From contig CAYYNB010000112.1 in assembly GCA_964472565.1 (NCBI GenBank), forward strand, positions 1-19,868: a DNA stretch of 19,868 nt. Reading direction: 5' to 3'. The position numbers and the translations under genes are program-made. Below the pieces are notes generated by a model. That model saw nothing but the letters and a program-made list of their open reading frames with translations, did no database searches and was not told the DNA's origin. Each line of letters starts with the position of its first letter. Position 1 is the stretch's first letter. The stretch is from DATAMF01 sp964472565. Lineage in GTDB: Bacteria; Chloroflexota; Anaerolineae; Aggregatilineales; Aggregatilineaceae. Positions 7,709 to 15,929 of this stretch are shown here, one piece after another.

Positions 7709-8020
7709 TCAGATCGCTTGCAGAATCCAGAGCAGGACCATGCCCACCCCAATCGCCAGCAGCGCGCTTTTAGTACGCCACGCGACCAGCGCCGCCGCGA
7801 CTCCGGCCAGCATGCGCACGTTGCCGAGCGTGAAATCAAGGTGATCGGCGGGCATAAACAGCGAGGGAAAAACAATCGCGGCGAGGGCGGCAGGCGGCAC
7901 ATACCGCAGCGCCCGGTTGAGGCTCTCCGGCAGACGGGTCTCCCCCAGCAGCGCGATCACCGACAGGCGCACGCTGTACGTCACCGCCACCATGCCGCAG
8001 ATAATCAGCCAATCGCTCAT
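7709..8020 (-). CDS. azlD: AzlD-family branched-chain amino acid transport subunit
   Basis: The small partner of AzlC: about 103 residues, four predicted membrane helices (roughly residues 4-22, 37-57, 66-82 and 85-101) and the family pattern VTYSVRLSVIALL followed by ALRYVPPAALAAIV. AzlCD-type pairs export branched-chain amino acids and their analogues; the substrate here cannot be read from sequence. Two ATG codons compete. The one at 8029 lies a single base after AGGAGG, too close for normal initiation. The one at 8020 lies 10 bases after it and overlaps the azlC stop as ATGA, so I use it. Confidence 0.88.
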   Translation of the reverse strand: MSDWLIICGMVAVTYSVRLSVIALLGETRLPESLNRALRYVPPAALAAIVFPSLFMPADHLDFTLGNVRMLAGVAAALVAWRTKSALLAIGVGMVLLWILQAI

Positions 8021-8760
8021 GAGGCGCATTCCTCCTGCACCGCTGGATCGGGCACAGATGGGCGGCTGGTCCAGCGTTCGGCCAGCACCCCGACGCCGAT
8101 GCCCGCCAGCACTGCGGCGATCAATCCGAGGTTATACGGCAGGCCGTGCGCCACCAGCGCCACAATGCCCGCCGACAGCGCCGCCAGAATCCCCGGACGA
8201 TCCTTGAGCACCGGGATCAGCAGCGCGATAAAGGTCAGTGCCAGCGTAAAATCGAGGCCCCAGCTTGCGGGCACCTGCGCGCCGAGCAGCACCCCGACAG
8301 CCGTGCTGATCTGCCAGACAGTCCACAGCGTCAGCCCGGACCCCAGAAAATACCAATGATGATTCGTTTCGCGCACGGGGGGTGACGGATTTTTTTCGTA
8401 ATGGGTGATCGTGACGGCATAGGCTTCGTCGGTGAGCAAAAACGCCAGCGCAAATTTCCAGGGACGCGACAGATGCTTAACATACGGCGCGACGGACGCG
8501 CTGTAGAGCATATGGCGCAGATTCACCACAAACGTGGTCAGCACGATGATGATCCCCGGCGTGGTGCTGGCGAACAATTCCGCCGCGATAAACTGCGACG
8601 ACCCCGCGAAGACGATCAGCGACATGGCAAGCGCCACCGGAACCGACAGCCCTGCTTTGATCGCAATAATGCCGTAGATCATGCCAAAGGGCGACACGCC
8701 CAACAGAATCGGCAGTTGGGCGCGCACCCCGCCCCAGAATTCAGCGCGTTTGGATCGCAT
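8017..8760 (-). CDS. azlC: AzlC-family branched-chain amino acid export protein
   Basis: The large subunit of an AzlCD (LIV-E) exporter in the inner membrane, 247 residues. Family signatures are LLGVSPFGMIYG near residue 19, VFAGSSQFIAAEL near 50, NLRHMLYSASVAPY near 80 and LLTDEAYAV near 108. Helices continue through LTLWTVWQISTAVGVLLGA to the C-terminus. GAGGGA lies 5-6 bases before the ATG, overlapping the end of the upstream membrane protein gene (11 bp apart), so the two may share a transcript. AzlD follows with a 4-base overlap, which is the usual arrangement. Confidence 0.93.
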   Translation of the reverse strand: MRSKRAEFWGGVRAQLPILLGVSPFGMIYGIIAIKAGLSVPVALAMSLIVFAGSSQFIAAELFASTTPGIIIVLTTFVVNLRHMLYSASVAPYVKHLSRPWKFALAFLLTDEAYAVTITHYEKNPSPPVRETNHHWYFLGSGLTLWTVWQISTAVGVLLGAQVPASWGLDFTLALTFIALLIPVLKDRPGILAALSAGIVALVAHGLPYNLGLIAAVLAGIGVGVLAERWTSRPSVPDPAVQEECAS

Positions 8761-8771
8761 GAAAAATCCCT

Positions 8772-10931
8772 CTATCGGGCTTCTGCCCGCTCAAACCGCA
8801 CCCAATCATACCCAATCGTGAGCGGGCGCGTATCGGCGGAAATGCCCAAATCGGCGGCGGCGATCATCCCGTCGGCGGACAGCGAAAACACCAGATCGCC
8901 GTTGAATTTGGCGATCACAGCGGCAGGAATTGTCAGTGTTGGCTCGCTCCATGTGTTGGGCTGCACAGTAAACACACCCAGCAGTGCGCCGTTCGCCACC
9001 ACCGTGATCGCGCGCGGATGGCCTTCAAACGGAGCCATCACCCGCAGTGTGATCGTATAATCCGATCCGGTGGGCAGGCTGGCGTAGAGCAGACTTTCCG
9101 TTTGACCGCCCGCCCAGCGGCCTGCACTGCCGCCAAACGACTCCTTGCGATACCAGCCCGCGCCCATATACCCCTCGTCGCCGGATTCGCCAAACGGAAT
9201 CGTGTACACCCCCGGCGCGCTTTCCGGTGGAATCAGCGGCGGGCAGCCCTTCGGGTGGCTGGTCGTGCGGTATAACACGGCATCGCGTTCGGTAGTGATG
9301 TAACATAACTTGGGGAAATATGGCAGATCAGGGTGGCCGTTGAACGCGGCGAACACTTCCTGCGCCTGTTCGGGCGTCATCCAATCCTGATGCACCACGA
9401 TATACCCCACCGGCCACTGGTCCACGATCTGGTTGAGTTCGGACAGCGCCGCCTGCATATCCAGCACCCGGTAGCCCGTCAGCCAGCCGAACAAGGGCGA
9501 TTTCTGGTAATAAAGCCGCTGTTCCTGCTCCGTGCGCGACAAGAGTCCGCTCACCATGCGCTTCTCGTGCGTGATGCCGTAGAACATCGCTTCGGGATAC
9601 GTGCCCAGCGCATCCCACCCGGTATACGGTCCCGACGGCACCTCGATCACCACATAATCGTAACTGTCGTACTGTTCGCCGCGCAGCATGGCATAAAACT
9701 CGTAATCCGGCAGTTTGGGCAGCGTCGTGAACGGTTGGAACGCGCCGTAATCGACCAGAAAGGCCAGCGCCGCCGCTGCCGTGACCAGTTGGCGCGCGGC
9801 GGGCCGCTTGATCCGCCGCACCCGCGCATCAAAAGAACGCGCGGCGAAAACGATCAGCGCGAACAAGGCGGGCGGCAGAAAGCGAATCGGCGTGCGCATC
9901 TGCCCGTTGAACACGTCATGGATGAGGCGAAACGGCATCGGAATCCGCACCCCCGCGATCTGAACATCCGGCCCCAGCGTCAGCAGCAGCGCGGGCAGCG
10001 CCGCCACCAGCCAGAACCAGCGCTGGCGGTCCTTGTTCGGCAGGACAACCGCCAGCCAGACCAGGACCACGAGCAAAATCCCCAAACTGCGATCATCCCC
10101 GCCCGGCTGGAAAAACAGCGCCTTGAGCGGCAGCGCATAACTGCGCAGTGTCAGCAGGCGGGCGGGTGCGAGTTGGCTGGTGTCAAAATCGAGCGTCGGT
10201 TGCAGCGGGCCGAGCAGCCACGCCAGCGCCAATGTCACGCCCAGACTCAGCAGGCCGAGCAGCACGAGCAGCACCCGGCGGCGCGCCTGGATCAGCGCCC
10301 AGATCGCATAGGGGCCGAGCAGCAGCCCGCCCCAGAACACGATCAGCGTATCGGTGAACCACATCCCCCACAGCACGATCCCGGTCAGAATTGCCCACAG
10401 GGCGCTGTACGTGCGAAGCAGTTTTTCCCATGCCAGCAGCAGGATCGGCAGCCAGAACACGGTGATCAGGTTCAGATGGCCGCTGCGGGCGTGATCCAGC
10501 ATATACGGCGAAAAGGCCAGCGCGATCCCGCCGATCAAGGCCAGCGGGCGGCTGATCGACTGGCGGCGCAGATAGGCATACATCAGCGATCCGGTCAGCG
10601 CCAAACTGATCCATACGATCCCGTTGGCGGTGCGCATATGCCCGATCAGCGGCTCGAAAATGAGATAGACCGGGAGCAGTGCCGCCGTCAGCGAGTGGTA
10701 GCTCAGGTTATGATGGAACGGGGCCAGCACATAGTCGGTATACCAGATATTTTCACCGTTCTGAACGGCATGCTGCATCCACCACAGATTCCAGTGGAAA
10801 TGATAATAATCCCAGTTCGCTTCCCCATGCGTCAAACCCGGCACCCGTGTCTGCATGTGAAAAATCAGCGGCGAGAGTGTGATCGCGCTGAGCAGCAGGA
10901 AGCACAGAAAAATGAGAACTGATCGCCGCAT
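8772..10931 (-). CDS. Large polytopic membrane protein, GT-C glycosyltransferase-like
   Basis: A protein of 719 residues with an N-terminal half of about ten or more hydrophobic segments, from residue 5 to roughly 400. A soluble part follows, ending in a beta-rich domain (about 560-719, SLLYASLPTGSDYTITLRVM and similar strands). The first exposed loop has Glu37 and Asp41 in LTHGEANWDYYHFHW, followed by a further helix pair with RRQSISRPLALIGGIALA. An acidic residue in the first extracytoplasmic loop is typical of GT-C transferases that use lipid-linked sugars. The C-terminal sandwich could bind carbohydrate. I do not recognise the exact family and infer a cell-envelope sugar transferase only with reserve. 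GAGGAG 5 bases upstream supports the start. azlC begins 11 bp downstream. Confidence 0.55.
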   Translation of the reverse strand: MRRSVLIFLCFLLLSAITLSPLIFHMQTRVPGLTHGEANWDYYHFHWNLWWMQHAVQNGENIWYTDYVLAPFHHNLSYHSLTAALLPVYLIFEPLIGHMRTANGIVWISLALTGSLMYAYLRRQSISRPLALIGGIALAFSPYMLDHARSGHLNLITVFWLPILLLAWEKLLRTYSALWAILTGIVLWGMWFTDTLIVFWGGLLLGPYAIWALIQARRRVLLVLLGLLSLGVTLALAWLLGPLQPTLDFDTSQLAPARLLTLRSYALPLKALFFQPGGDDRSLGILLVVLVWLAVVLPNKDRQRWFWLVAALPALLLTLGPDVQIAGVRIPMPFRLIHDVFNGQMRTPIRFLPPALFALIVFAARSFDARVRRIKRPAARQLVTAAAALAFLVDYGAFQPFTTLPKLPDYEFYAMLRGEQYDSYDYVVIEVPSGPYTGWDALGTYPEAMFYGITHEKRMVSGLLSRTEQEQRLYYQKSPLFGWLTGYRVLDMQAALSELNQIVDQWPVGYIVVHQDWMTPEQAQEVFAAFNGHPDLPYFPKLCYITTERDAVLYRTTSHPKGCPPLIPPESAPGVYTIPFGESGDEGYMGAGWYRKESFGGSAGRWAGGQTESLLYASLPTGSDYTITLRVMAPFEGHPRAITVVANGALLGVFTVQPNTWSEPTLTIPAAVIAKFNGDLVFSLSADGMIAAADLGISADTRPLTIGYDWVRFERAEAR

Positions 10932-11065
10932 GGGAACTCCTCATAGATGGCACCCAACCAACCCGGCCTATTCTACCGCAGAGGCGGCGCTTGTCCCGAC
11001 CCAACTTCCTCATTAAAATCTTAACGGGGGGTATGATGGGGTATGCACAAGAAAGATAAAATCTG

Positions 11066-12238
11066 ATGGCGAATTCTCGACTCTTCTGGCACAACTACCG
11101 GAATATGCGGCGCGCAGGGCGGACCAGCGCCATGTCGTGGTGGGTGTTTAAGATTATGCAGGGGGCAGTGTTTGGCGGCGCGCTGGTCGTCTTGGCCATC
11201 AGCCTGATCCTGGTGAATGCGCTGGCCGATGGCGGCCTGTTTTTCGCGCGGCTGGGCATGGGCATCGCCATCCTGGGTTTGCTCGTTTTTCTGCGTTATC
11301 TCGCCGCGCCCTTTGCCGCGAAGTGGATCGTGCGGGTGCCCGAAAACTGGTATTACGTGGTGGAAGACGCCGACGGGTACACCATCGAATACCTCAGCCC
11401 CGGACGGATGATCGTGCCCTGGCGCTGGGGATCGCGCATCGTGGAGTATGTGAACTTCAGCGGCATCAGCGCCACCGAGGTGATCCAGGACGCGCTCGGA
11501 TCGGATTCGCTGCCCGTCGATGTCGAAGTGATGGTCAACCTGCGCTTTGATCCGGTCAAGGCCGATCCCGATCTGTACCCCACCCTGCGTAAGATGAATA
11601 CGAAAGAAATATTCCAGGACGTGATCGCCCGCGATCTGCGCGATATTGTCTACCGCTACCTGAGCGGGATCGCCACCATCGAAGGCCAGCGCGACCTGCT
11701 GCACAACGTCGAGTCATTAGAGCAGGTGATCGCGGAGCAGCTCAGTTCGGCGCAGCCGCTGGGCCTGTCACTTGCCGCCAACCACCCCGTGCTGGTGCGG
11801 GTACGGGTGCCGCCCAAAGTGCGCGACGCCTACCAGTCGCTGTGGGAACGTGGGCAGCGCGTGCGCGAAGGTTCCAAAACACTGTTGGAGATCAAAAATC
11901 TGGCGAGTGAACTGGGCATCTCCTATGAGGATGCGTTCCAGTTGTTTTATCTGATGCAAAACGGCCCCGAAATGACCACGACGACTCCAGCGGGCAAACG
12001 CCGCACGGCCAGCCAGCCGGTGGTCGTCTTCCAAACCAGTCCCATTCCTGAAGTGCCGCCCGTCCCGTCCCAAAAAGCCACCGCCGAGCATCCGGTTGTG
12101 ACAGAACCCGTTCCCACTGCGCCCGAACCTGCCGCCCCGCCGAGCATCGCCCGCCTGATCGAAGACGCGGATCGCGCGCCTGATCCGATGGATCTGCGCC
12201 GCCAGCGCCGCGATCAGCGCCGCAGCCGGAGAGCCTAA
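11066..12238 (+). CDS. SPFH/band 7 domain membrane protein
   Basis: A 390-residue protein with two N-terminal membrane segments (about residues 27-50 and 58-80). An SPFH-type domain then runs from about 84 to 245: WIVRVPENWYYVVEDADGY, LSPGRMIVPWRW, LPVDVEVMVNLRFDPVKA and QDVIARDLRDIVYRYLSGI follow the strand and helix order of prohibitin/stomatin homologues. A helical stretch and a Pro/Ala-rich tail (about 320-365) lead to a very basic end (LRRQRRDQRRSRRA). Such proteins oligomerise and organise membrane patches; a partner such as NfeD is not adjacent. The ribosome binding site before ATG 11066 is weak, and Met14 and Met23 are alternative starts. It begins opposite the GT-C-like gene, in a 134-bp divergent region holding a TAGAAT (- strand, 10975-10970) and a TATGAT (+ strand, 11032-11037) as weak -10 candidates. 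Confidence 0.75.
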   Translation: MANSRLFWHNYRNMRRAGRTSAMSWWVFKIMQGAVFGGALVVLAISLILVNALADGGLFFARLGMGIAILGLLVFLRYLAAPFAAKWIVRVPENWYYVVEDADGYTIEYLSPGRMIVPWRWGSRIVEYVNFSGISATEVIQDALGSDSLPVDVEVMVNLRFDPVKADPDLYPTLRKMNTKEIFQDVIARDLRDIVYRYLSGIATIEGQRDLLHNVESLEQVIAEQLSSAQPLGLSLAANHPVLVRVRVPPKVRDAYQSLWERGQRVREGSKTLLEIKNLASELGISYEDAFQLFYLMQNGPEMTTTTPAGKRRTASQPVVVFQTSPIPEVPPVPSQKATAEHPVVTEPVPTAPEPAAPPSIARLIEDADRAPDPMDLRRQRRDQRRSRRA

Positions 12239-12255
12239 CTTCGGTGCAGTTGTAG

Positions 12256-12277
12256 GGGCAGGTCTGCAAACCTGCCC
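12256..12277. repeat. GTAGGGGC-type palindrome between convergent genes
   Basis: GGGCAGGT (12256-12263) and ACCTGCCC (12270-12277) pair around a 6-base loop. The left flank reads TTGTAGGGGC, the same core as at 2419-2427 and 18982-18989. It lies in the 44-bp gap between the SPFH gene (+) and the pyrophosphatase-like gene (-), so it may end both transcripts. Confidence 0.65.
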
Positions 12278-12282
12278 TGCCT

Positions 12283-12633
12283 CTATTCTGCGGTCCGCTC
12301 CACCAGCAGCGCCTGCATTGCCGCGCCGTTAATCAACGCGAGAATCGCCCGTTTTTCGTCGGCGGAACACCCCAGCAGAATTTTGATCTCCGAATCGCGC
12401 TTCATCAAATCGATGGTACACAAAATCGCGTCCGGCGGTTGGATGCCCCCCGCGCCCACAAACACATCAATCCCACCGCCATCCGCCGCCGTCGTGCCCT
12501 CCAGATACCCGTAATCCACCGGGTAAATCATGTCAGGATAACGCGGGTGGCGCGACTGCTTCGGGCGATCAATCACCACGCGGCTTTCAGCCACCAGCCG
12601 GTCCAGATAACCCCAAAAAGTCGGCGTAATCAT
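12283..12633 (-). CDS. Short inorganic pyrophosphatase-like protein
   Basis: A protein of 116 residues related to family I soluble pyrophosphatases but much shorter than the usual 170-180. The recognisable core is VVIDRPKQSRHPRYPD, then IYPVDYGYLEGT, ADGGGIDVFVG and DLMKRDSEIKILLGC. These correspond to the Tyr-rich and Asp-rich substrate and metal segments of true enzymes. The central DGDPVD-type motif is changed to DGGGID, and I see no equivalent of the C-terminal lysine region, so full catalytic ability is doubtful. Short homologues of this type are known from Firmicutes and Chloroflexota and are usually annotated as pyrophosphatase. ATG at 12633 is chosen because AGGAG stands 10 bases before it; the GTG at 12642 is only one base away. 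Divergent from the WD40 gene. Confidence 0.75.
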   Translation of the reverse strand: MITPTFWGYLDRLVAESRVVIDRPKQSRHPRYPDMIYPVDYGYLEGTTAADGGGIDVFVGAGGIQPPDAILCTIDLMKRDSEIKILLGCSADEKRAILALINGAAMQALLVERTAE

Positions 12634-12681
12634 CGAAAACACACTCCTAAAAAATCTTTAACGGATTATACCCGCCAAGTG

Positions 12682-12690
12682 TGCTATTAT
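12682..12690 (+). promoter_or_regulatory. Extended -10 promoter before the WD40 gene
   Basis: TGC followed by TATTAT (12682-12690) is an extended -10 box in the 97-bp divergent region. No -35 box is correctly spaced (TTAACG at 12658-12663 is 21 bases away), which an extended -10 can tolerate. Transcription would start near 12697, about 34 bases before the ATG at 12731. Confidence 0.4.
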
Positions 12691-12730
12691 TAAGCACAAA
12701 AAATTTTTCCCTTCTTCTCGCAGAGGTGGT

Positions 12731-14827
12731 ATGATACGACAACTCCTCCAACGACCCTGGTTCCGCTTTTTGCTGGTCGTGCTGCTGATCGTCATCGGCC
12801 TGATCGCCATCGTGATCATCAGCTCCGGCGGCGACGACGATCAGGAAGTACAGACTTCGCTTCTTTCCGACGAACACCGGGCGGAACAGCTCGCCCGCCT
12901 ACCCCACCAGGAACGGCTGCGCCTGCATCTGCCGTTCGCGCGCGATGTCGCCTACAGCCCCGATGGCACCCAGATCGCCTTTGCCAACGGTGACGGCATC
13001 TGGATTTATGGCAGCGAACTCACATCGCCCCGCCGTCTGGCCGGTCACACGGACATCGTGCGCGCCGTCGCCTGGAGTCCCGATGGCACCCGGATCGCCA
13101 GCGCCAGTCTGGACAAAACTGTGCGCCTGTGGGACGCCGCCAGCGGCAAACAGCAGGCCGAACTCAAAGGCCATACCGACTGGGTCACATCGGTGGCCTG
13201 GTCGCCCGACGGCAGCACGGTCGCCAGCGGCGGCACCGATCATGTGGTCCGCCTGTGGGATGCCACTACCGGCCAGGAGATCGGCCAGATCACCGGGCAC
13301 ACGGACACGATCACCGATGTGGCCTATTCGCCCGACGGCACACAGATCGCCACTGCCAGCAGCGATCAAACCGCGCGGGTCTGGGATGCCGAAAGCCGCG
13401 CCGAAGTGGCGCTTTACGAAGCTCACAAAGACAGCATCACCGACATCGACTGGTCGCCGGATGGCACCCTGATCGCTACCAGCAGTTGGGACGACACGAT
13501 CCAAATCTGGGAAGCCTCCAGTGGGGCTGAGCAGGTTACACTGTCCGGGCATACCAACGCGGTTTCCGAGGTAGTCTGGTCGCCCGATGGCACACGACTC
13601 GCCAGCGCGGCCCGCGACGAGACGATCCGGCTGTGGAACATCAGCGGCGACGCGCGCGGCAGTTGGATCGCCCACGAAAGCGATGTTTTCGCGCTCGACT
13701 GGTCGCCCGACGGCACAACCATTGCCAGCGCCGGCGAAGACAACACCGTGCGCCTGTGGAACGCGGGGATCATCATCAGCGCGGGCGAAGACCCCATTGG
13801 CGCGGTGGCCTGGGCACCGGATGGCGCGCAGTTTGCCAGCGCCGACACCGCCATTCATATCTGGGACGCGGCCACCCACGCGGAAACGGCCACGTTCGAG
13901 GATCACGGGGGTGCGATCACCGCCCTGGCCTGGAGTCTGGACAGCACGCAGATCGTCAGCGCAGGCGGGGACGGCGTAATCCGGCTGTGGGAACTGTCCA
14001 GCGGCGGCCAACTCGCGGAATTTGACGGGCACACCGGCACGATCATCGCCCTGGCCTGGAGTCCCGATGGGACAAAAATCGCCAGCGCGGGCGACGACCA
14101 GACGATCCGCATCTGGAACGCCGCAAATCCCGATGACGTAATCACCATCGAAAATGGAGCGGTGCATGCGCTCAGTTGGGCAGCCGACAGCACCCGGATC
14201 GCGGGCGCAGGGGATGACAACAGCATCCGCGTGTGGGATACGGCTAGCGGCGAACAGATCGCGGACATGGCAACCGGCGAAGTATCCGCCGTCGCCTGGT
14301 CACCGGACGGCACAACCCTCGTGAGTTCGAGCCACGCCCTGGAAACCACCGTCACCTTCAACCCCGCTGATCTCACCGTCACCGCCGAACACGCGGGCGA
14401 AACCGCCAGCGCTACCCTTCAGAATAACCGGGCCACGTTGACTATCGGGAATCTGCGAGTGCAGGTCACGGTAGCCGAAAACAAGGCCACCTTCAAACTG
14501 GGCGACAGCAGCACCACCCTGCCGTTTGATACCGACCCCGTGACCGCGGAAAACTGGATCAATACGATCCAGCGCTGGGATGCCACCACCTATGAAGCGC
14601 TCGGCACACTCGGCCAACATCATGACTCCTTCGTGACGCTGGTCTGGTCGCCGGATGGCACGCGGCTGGCGGCAGGCACCGCCGATCAGAAGGTGTTGAT
14701 CTGGTCTGGTGCAGGGCATTTGTTGGGCACGCTGCAAGGCTATGGCGCAGCGGTCACGTCGATCAGTTGGTCGCCTGATAATCACCATCTGATCAGTGCG
14801 GACGGCGTGGAATTTTGGTACTGGTAA
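12731..14827 (+). CDS. Membrane-anchored WD40 protein with 14 blades (two propellers)
   Basis: A 698-residue protein that starts with an uncleaved-looking hydrophobic anchor (about residues 12-32) followed by GGDDDQE, so the rest probably faces outward. I count 14 WD40 units of about 40 residues, from about residue 68 to the end, each with a WSPDG(T/S).(I/V)AS turn and a (R/H)(L/I)W(D/N) strand. This number fits two seven-bladed propellers, units 1-7 (68-353) and 8-14 (354-698). Unit 12 is split by about 70 residues (535-608) of beta-rich, Thr/Ala-rich sequence before its closing QRWD strand. Units 2-5, with GHTD ends, are the most canonical. The protein would be a scaffold or a binding surface; no catalytic motif is visible. 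GAGGTG before the ATG serves as ribosome binding site. The inverted repeat at 14827-14862 follows. Confidence 0.88.
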   Translation: MIRQLLQRPWFRFLLVVLLIVIGLIAIVIISSGGDDDQEVQTSLLSDEHRAEQLARLPHQERLRLHLPFARDVAYSPDGTQIAFANGDGIWIYGSELTSPRRLAGHTDIVRAVAWSPDGTRIASASLDKTVRLWDAASGKQQAELKGHTDWVTSVAWSPDGSTVASGGTDHVVRLWDATTGQEIGQITGHTDTITDVAYSPDGTQIATASSDQTARVWDAESRAEVALYEAHKDSITDIDWSPDGTLIATSSWDDTIQIWEASSGAEQVTLSGHTNAVSEVVWSPDGTRLASAARDETIRLWNISGDARGSWIAHESDVFALDWSPDGTTIASAGEDNTVRLWNAGIIISAGEDPIGAVAWAPDGAQFASADTAIHIWDAATHAETATFEDHGGAITALAWSLDSTQIVSAGGDGVIRLWELSSGGQLAEFDGHTGTIIALAWSPDGTKIASAGDDQTIRIWNAANPDDVITIENGAVHALSWAADSTRIAGAGDDNSIRVWDTASGEQIADMATGEVSAVAWSPDGTTLVSSSHALETTVTFNPADLTVTAEHAGETASATLQNNRATLTIGNLRVQVTVAENKATFKLGDSSTTLPFDTDPVTAENWINTIQRWDATTYEALGTLGQHHDSFVTLVWSPDGTRLAAGTADQKVLIWSGAGHLLGTLQGYGAAVTSISWSPDNHHLISADGVEFWYW

Positions 14828-14862
14828 ATTGCAAATTTCATCAATTGACCAAATTTGCAATT
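14827..14862 (+). promoter_or_regulatory. 12-bp inverted repeat over a promoter: operator or terminator
   Basis: AATTGCAAATTT (14827-14838) and AAATTTGCAATT (14851-14862) are perfect reverse complements separated by 12 bases. The left arm overlaps the last base of the WD40 stop codon. The loop contains TTGACC and the right arm lies in the promoter spacer of the next gene. The arms are AT-rich and no T-run follows, so an operator bound by a dimeric repressor fits better than an intrinsic terminator. Confidence 0.5.
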
Positions 14863-14875
14863 AGCAGCGTATAAT
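14845..14875 (+). promoter_or_regulatory. Sigma-70-type promoter for the alpha/beta hydrolase gene
   Basis: TTGACC at 14845-14850 and a perfect TATAAT at 14870-14875 are separated by 19 bases, slightly long. Transcription would begin near 14882, leaving a leader of about 29 bases that contains AAGGAG at 14899-14904, six bases before the ATG at 14911. The inverted repeat at 14827-14862 covers the -35 box and part of the spacer. Confidence 0.55.
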
Positions 14876-14910
14876 AAGCATAGAGTGCCAAAATACACAA
14901 GGAGTTTACC

Positions 14911-15867
14911 ATGAGTGAAGTGGTTCAACTTGCTTTTGGAGCATGGTACGGACAGCTTATTACGCTGTATCAAAAAAAGGAATTTGCCGAAGCCTTAGAG
15001 ATCGCCAACCGCGAATATCACCAGTATCCGCTCATGCAGCCGCTGATCTATCATTTCCGCGCCTGCATGAATGGCTGCCTGGGCAACGGTCAGGAGGCGC
15101 TTCGCCTGCTGACGGAAGCCCACGAAGCCGGATACTGGTATACCGCGCCTTATTGGGAGGACGCCGATTTCACCTGCATTCACGACGATCCTGCCTTTAA
15201 GCAGTTGCGCGAACGCTCCGAAGCCCGCGCCGTCGAAAAACAGGCCGAGTCGAAACCGGACATCACCATCATCGAACCCGATCAGCCCGCGCCCCGCCCC
15301 ACCCTGATCGCGCTGCACGGCAACAATGGCAATATGTTAAGCGAGAGCGAGCAATGGCAGTCCCTGGCAGCACAAGGCTGGCTGTTAGGGCGGGCGCAGT
15401 CCTCGCAGATCATGGGGCCGGACTCCTATGTCTGGAACGATACCGGCATCGCGGACACCGAAATCAAACAGCACTACACCACCCTGATCGAGCAGCACGG
15501 CGGCGACTCGTCGCGGGTGGTGCTGGGCGGCTTTTCGATGGGCGGCGAAACCGTGATCCGGCAGGCCTGCACCGGGCTGATCCCCGCGCGCGGCTTCATT
15601 GCCATTGGTCCCGGCGGCCCGATGACCAACCAGCGCCTCGATGAATGGGAGCCGGTTCTGAAACAGGGCAAAGAGCGCGGCGTGCGCGGCTGCATCATCG
15701 TCGGCCAACAGGACGGCGGCTACGAAGGCATCACCGGGCTGATCAAACTGATCGAAATGGCGGGCATCCCGCTGCAAGTGCGCGAATATGCCGACATCGG
15801 CCACGTTTACCCGGACGATTTCACCGCGCTGCTGCCCGATATGTTGAAATTTGTTTTAGGGGAATAG
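14911..15867 (+). CDS. Alpha/beta hydrolase (esterase-like) with N-terminal TPR-like region
   Basis: A cytoplasmic-looking protein of 318 residues. The first 105 residues are helical and TPR-like (LYQKKEFAEALEIANREY, NGQEALRLLTEAHEAGYW, ending DDPAFKQLRERSEAR). The hydrolase domain follows from about 118. It has TLIALHGNNGN, with His136-Gly137 in the oxyanion position, the nucleophile elbow GGFSMGGE with Ser209, a likely acid at Asp268 in IIVGQQDGG and the catalytic His298 in ADIGHVYPDDF. The order fits the phospholipase/carboxylesterase-like branch; the substrate is unknown. No signal peptide. The start is well supported by AAGGAG six bases upstream and by the promoter at 14845-14875. A hairpin at 15883-15912 closes the unit. 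Confidence 0.85.
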   Translation: MSEVVQLAFGAWYGQLITLYQKKEFAEALEIANREYHQYPLMQPLIYHFRACMNGCLGNGQEALRLLTEAHEAGYWYTAPYWEDADFTCIHDDPAFKQLRERSEARAVEKQAESKPDITIIEPDQPAPRPTLIALHGNNGNMLSESEQWQSLAAQGWLLGRAQSSQIMGPDSYVWNDTGIADTEIKQHYTTLIEQHGGDSSRVVLGGFSMGGETVIRQACTGLIPARGFIAIGPGGPMTNQRLDEWEPVLKQGKERGVRGCIIVGQQDGGYEGITGLIKLIEMAGIPLQVREYADIGHVYPDDFTALLPDMLKFVLGE

Positions 15868-15882
15868 CCTTTATTTTCGCTC

Positions 15883-15912
15883 ATGTCTCTCCCTGGATGC
15901 GGGGAGAGACAT
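15883..15912 (+). terminator. Hairpin after the hydrolase gene, probable terminator
   Basis: ATGTCTCTCCC (15883-15893) pairs with GGGAGAGACAT (15902-15912) across an 8-base loop, 16 bases after the stop codon at 15867. Only a short TT follows, so it is not a textbook intrinsic terminator. Its position right before the promoter at 15930 supports a terminating or transcript-stabilising role. Confidence 0.55.
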
Positions 15913-15929
15913 TTCGGGCGGCGTAGTGC

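Noticed and set aside
9333..10922. A 529-codon open frame on the + strand opposite the GT-C-like gene
   Set aside because: Its translation is dominated by Gln, Arg, His and Pro with no domain pattern. The opposite strand encodes a coherent membrane protein with a good ribosome binding site. It is an antisense shadow of GC-rich codon usage.
12899..14167. A 422-codon open frame on the - strand opposite the WD40 gene
   Set aside because: The repetitive translation simply mirrors the WD40 repeats in another frame; the sense strand has 14 recognisable blades.
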